Shown in pieces: positions 60,877-64,000 of a stretch of 64,000 bases of DNA. The first letter of the stretch is position 1; every line of letters begins with the position of its first letter. Below the pieces are notes generated by a model that saw only the letters and a program-made list of their open reading frames with translations, did not search any database and was not told the DNA's origin. A program made the translations under genes and the position numbers. The stretch is from Lachnospiraceae bacterium (GTDB taxonomy: Bacteria; Bacillota; Clostridia; Lachnospirales; Lachnospiraceae), in contig JAFVXW010000085.1 of NCBI GenBank assembly GCA_017500935.1, positions 62,001-126,000 on the forward strand, written 5' to 3'.

Positions 60877-63800
60877 TTATAATGTGTAGTAATCCTTAGC
60901 GGATTCAAACAGATGCAGATCATAATTGCCGGGTACGTTGCGGTATAAGCCTTCGCCGATACGCTCGGAGTGACCCATCTTACCAAGAACACGGCCGTCA
61001 GGAGAAGTGATACCTTCTACTGCCCATACGGAACCGTTGGGGTTAAAGTCAACATCCATGGTAGGTACGCCGTTTAAGTCAACATACTGGGTTGCAATCT
61101 GTCCGTTTGCAGCAAGCTTTTTGATCAGCTCATCGCTGCACAGGAATCTGCCTTCACCGTGAGAAATCGGTACATTTACGATATCGCCGACAGATACTCT
61201 GGATAACCAGGGTGAACGGTTGGATGCGATACGGGTACGTACGATCTTGGACTGATGGCGTCCGATCACGTTGTAGCTTAAAGTAGGACAGGTATCGTCG
61301 GTATCAATGATCTCGCCGAAAGGAACAAGACCTAATTTGATCAGTGCCTGGAAACCGTTACAGATACCAAGCATCAGACCGTCACGCTGTTTTAACAGGT
61401 CCATGGTAGCTTCACGCACTTCAGGATTTCTGAAGAATGCGGTAATGAACTTACCGGAGCCATCGGGTTCGTCACCGCCGGAGAAACCGCCGGGAACAAA
61501 GATGATCTGGCTTTCACGGACTGCCTGTGCAAAACGGGTTACGGAATCTGCAACACCCTGTGCGGACTGGTTGTTGATCACGATGATCTCGGTATCAAGA
61601 CCTGCCTTCTGGGCAGCACGCGCACTGTCGTATTCACAGTTGGTGCCGGGGAATACAGGAAGCAGTACCTTGGGTTTTGCCACACCGATTCTGGGTGCCA
61701 CACGAACACCGGTTTCAGCGGAAAGAACAGGAACTTCTGCTTCATCAAGCTTGGTACGGTTAGGATATACACCTTCCAGTACAGCTTCATTGATCGCCAG
61801 CAGTTCTGCAACAGAAACGCTGTCAGCGCCGATGGTTACAACTGCTTCTGCAGTGGTCTGACCGATCTTAACTACACAGTCAACTTCTTCTGTCAGTTCG
61901 GCAACGATCGCGCCGGGCTTGTATGCATACCATGCTGCATCTGCATTGTCTGCGGTAAAGCCGATATTGTTACCAAAGGACATGCACATAACTGCTTCAG
62001 CAACGCCGTTTTCAACAGCCCATGCTGCTTTTACCTTGCCTGCCTTGTGCAGTTCATAGAAGGTATTCCATACATTCTTGCTATCTTCTACATCTTTACC
62101 TTCAAACAGGTATACGGGATGACCTGCTTCCTTAAATTCAGGAGAAAGTACTTCGTCTGCCTTTAAAGGAGCGATCGCAAAGGAGATCAGTGTAGGAGGT
62201 ACGTCCATGTCAAGGAAGGTACCGTACATGGAGTCCTTGCCGCCGATTGCGGCTGCGCCAAGGTCAAGCTGTGCATCCATTGCACCAAGCAGTGCGGAGA
62301 AGGGCTTGCCCCAACGGGTAGGCTCCTGACGGAGTCTTTCAAAGAATTCCTGGAAAGTCAGGTATGCTTTGGACTGATCTGCGCCCGCTGCAACCAGCTT
62401 AGCCATGGAAGTAAATACTGCATTGTAAGCACCTGCGTAAGGATCTACACAGGTCTGTTCAGGATCAAAGCCCCATGCCATGACACTTGCCTGATCGGTA
62501 ACCTGTCCGGGAAGAACAGGGAACATAGCTGCCATAGCCTGTGCGGGAGTACGCTGGGTCTTGCCGCCAAAAGGCATCAGAATGCTGCCTGCGCCGATGG
62601 AACCGTCGAAACGTTCTGTCAGACCTCTGCGGGAAGCGGATTTTAAGCTGCCTGCGATGGTCTTTAAGTCAAGTGCCTTATCAGCTGCAAGTTCCTGTCT
62701 GTCTTTTTCGGTTACTTCAACCTGTGCATGTTTTACAGCACCGTTGGTATTTAAGAATTCACGGCTTAAGTTAGCGATGGTAACACCGTTCCATTCCATA
62801 ACCATACGTGCTTCTTCGGTAACAACTGCCACACGGTATGCTTCCAGGTTTTCAGCTTCTGCTGCTGCAATGAATTTATCCACATCTTCAGCAGCAACGA
62901 CAACAGCCATACGCTCCTGGGATTCGGAGATTGCGATTTCAGTACCGTCAAGACCTTCGTATTTTTTACGAACTGCATCCAGATTGATCTTTAAGCCGTC
63001 TGCAAGTTCACCGATTGCCACGCTGACACCGCCTGCACCGAAGTCGTTACAGCGTTTGATCAGACGGGTTACTTCGCTGTTGCGGAACAGTCTCTGGATC
63101 TTACGTTCTTCGGGTGCATTACCCTTCTGAACTTCGGATGCCATAGTAGTCAGGGATTTTAAGTTGTGGCTCTTGGAAGAACCGGTTGCACCGCCGATAC
63201 CGTCACGGCCGGTACGACCGCCCAAAAGAACGATCACATCGCCCGGAAGAGGACATTCACGGCGTACATTGTATGCGGGAGCTGCAGCAACTACCGCACC
63301 GCATTCCATACGTTTTGCAATATAACCATCGTGATAGATTTCTGCTACATGGCCGGTTGCCAGACCGATCTGGTTACCATAGGAAGAATAGCCTGCAGCT
63401 GCAGTCTGTGCAATCTTACGCTGGGGAAGCTTGCCGGGAATGGTATCCTTGATCGCTACTCTGGGATCTCCGCCGCCGGTTACACGCATTGCCTGATGTA
63501 CATATGCACGGCCGGAAAGGGGATCTCGGATACAGCCGCCGATACAGGTAGCTGCGCCGCCGAAAGGCTCGATTTCGGTAGGATGGTTATGGGTTTCATT
63601 TTTGAACATTAACAGCCAGTCCTGTTCCTCGCCGTCTACCGTAGCGGTAACATGGATGGAACATGCGTTGATCTCTTCGCTCTCATCCAGTTCAGGAATC
63701 AGGCCGCGTTTCTTTAAGGTCTTAACACCGATGGTAGCAATATCCATCAGAGTCTGGGGACGCTTTGCTGCCTTTTCTTCGCCGTATACTTCCACACGTG

Positions 63801-64000
63801 CTGCCAGATAACGCTCATAAGCTGCTGCAACAGCAGGATCATGAATCTGTACATTGTCAATGTGGGTGGAGAAAGTGGTGTGACGGCAGTGGTCAGACCA
63901 GTAGGTATCTACAACACGGATCTCAGTGATGGTGGGATCGCGGTGTTCATCTTCTTTAAAATAAGTCTGTAAGAATTTCAGGTCATCCAGATCCATTGCC
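60877..64000 (-). CDS. purL: Phosphoribosylformylglycinamidine synthase, one-chain PurL (N-terminus beyond window)
   Basis: At least 1040 residues; the frame stays open to base 64000, so about 200 N-terminal residues are outside. Motifs: VVDTYWSDHCRHTTFSTHI, MFKNETHNHPTEIEPFGGAATCIGGCIRDPLSGRAY (ATP/FGAR site), RCNDFGAGGVSVAIGELADGL, AAIGGKDSMYGT, and a C-terminal class I glutaminase domain (LPVFPGTNCEYDSARAAQKAGL, GICNGFQALIKLGLVPFGE with the Cys, HGEGRF). The single-chain form of purine synthesis step four, converting FGAR to FGAM with glutamine and ATP. Followed by guaB. Confidence 0.95.
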   Translation of the reverse strand, partial: AMDLDDLKFLQTYFKEDEHRDPTITEIRVVDTYWSDHCRHTTFSTHIDNVQIHDPAVAAAYERYLAARVEVYGEEKAAKRPQTLMDIATIGVKTLKKRGLIPELDESEEINACSIHVTATVDGEEQDWLLMFKNETHNHPTEIEPFGGAATCIGGCIRDPLSGRAYVHQAMRVTGGGDPRVAIKDTIPGKLPQRKIAQTAAAGYSSYGNQIGLATGHVAEIYHDGYIAKRMECGAVVAAAPAYNVRRECPLPGDVIVLLGGRTGRDGIGGATGSSKSHNLKSLTTMASEVQKGNAPEERKIQRLFRNSEVTRLIKRCNDFGAGGVSVAIGELADGLKINLDAVRKKYEGLDGTEIAISESQERMAVVVAAEDVDKFIAAAEAENLEAYRVAVVTEEARMVMEWNGVTIANLSREFLNTNGAVKHAQVEVTEKDRQELAADKALDLKTIAGSLKSASRRGLTERFDGSIGAGSILMPFGGKTQRTPAQAMAAMFPVLPGQVTDQASVMAWGFDPEQTCVDPYAGAYNAVFTSMAKLVAAGADQSKAYLTFQEFFERLRQEPTRWGKPFSALLGAMDAQLDLGAAAIGGKDSMYGTFLDMDVPPTLISFAIAPLKADEVLSPEFKEAGHPVYLFEGKDVEDSKNVWNTFYELHKAGKVKAAWAVENGVAEAVMCMSFGNNIGFTADNADAAWYAYKPGAIVAELTEEVDCVVKIGQTTAEAVVTIGADSVSVAELLAINEAVLEGVYPNRTKLDEAEVPVLSAETGVRVAPRIGVAKPKVLLPVFPGTNCEYDSARAAQKAGLDTEIIVINNQSAQGVADSVTRFAQAVRESQIIFVPGGFSGGDEPDGSGKFITAFFRNPEVREATMDLLKQRDGLMLGICNGFQALIKLGLVPFGEIIDTDDTCPTLSYNVIGRHQSKIVRTRIASNRSPWLSRVSVGDIVNVPISHGEGRFLCSDELIKKLAANGQIATQYVDLNGVPTMDVDFNPNGSVWAVEGITSPDGRVLGKMGHSERIGEGLYRNVPGNYDLHLFESAKDYYTL

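Noticed and set aside
1-64000. Prophage, insertion sequence or integrative element
   Set aside because: No transposase, integrase, phage structural gene or flanking target duplication was found anywhere in the window.

Overview
The window looks like chromosomal DNA of a gut-type Clostridia, most likely Lachnospiraceae. Support comes from a DUF1836 regulator divergent from degV, an MscL with a C-terminal zinc ribbon, a fused one-chain PurL, a FliB-type methylase, strong AGGAGG ribosome sites with occasional GTG/TTG starts, and near-consensus sigma-A promoters. No rRNA, tRNA, CRISPR array, phage gene or insertion sequence was seen.

Layout. 1-2030: two amidohydrolases (adenine deaminase, cut by the window edge, and a TRZ/ATZ-type deaminase). 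2045-6870: a beta-propeller glycosidase-like gene with a small radical SAM gene, divergent from an unassigned 655-residue glycosidase-like protein and an SDR whose promoter lies inside a 21-bp perfect inverted repeat. 6873-10290: hairpin repeats, degV, a DUF1836 regulator, mscL and a membrane-anchored propeller protein. 10303-18960: a three-gene operon (HAD phosphatase fused to a deoxyhypusine-synthase-like domain, PfkB kinase, GH172), divergent from a ROK repressor and a GH38 alpha-mannosidase. 19085-23732: AraC regulator, nucleoside hydrolase, ribokinase and GH127. 23965-29892: an Fe-S aldo/keto reductase, MarR-degV, and an ECF transporter (S, fused A-A, T). 29963-35088: an SPFH/zinc-ribbon pair, then GH51 coupled to a membrane acyltransferase. 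35238-39436: a MacAB-type exporter with a secreted beta-rich protein. 39649-45541: a five-gene operon (GH127-like, MATE, GDPD, GH36-type, GH43). 45719-49328: a frameshifted FGGY kinase, glycerate kinase with a coupled 59-residue ORF, and an SGNH hydrolase. 49688-52869: MATE plus GH36. 53036-55588: a split heavy-metal P-type ATPase system. 55635-60807: nitroreductase/FliB/HAD operon, DUF362 and IMP dehydrogenase. 60877-64000: PurL, cut by the window edge.

How it fits together. The window is rich in glycosidases without signal peptides (GH38, GH51, two GH127-type, GH172, two GH36-type, GH43 and two less certain ones). The organism therefore probably imports plant or host oligosaccharides or glycosides and trims them in the cytoplasm, with several enzymes acting on furanosides. 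Sugar importers are absent from the window, but two MATE exporters sit inside glycosidase operons. That suggests, as inference, export of aglycones or toxic products.

The best candidate for an undescribed pathway is the HAD/DHS-like fusion + PfkB + GH172 operon at 10303-14272. It has a full consensus promoter overlapped by a palindrome, next to a ROK regulator. All functional calls are from reading the sequence and family knowledge; no database search was run.
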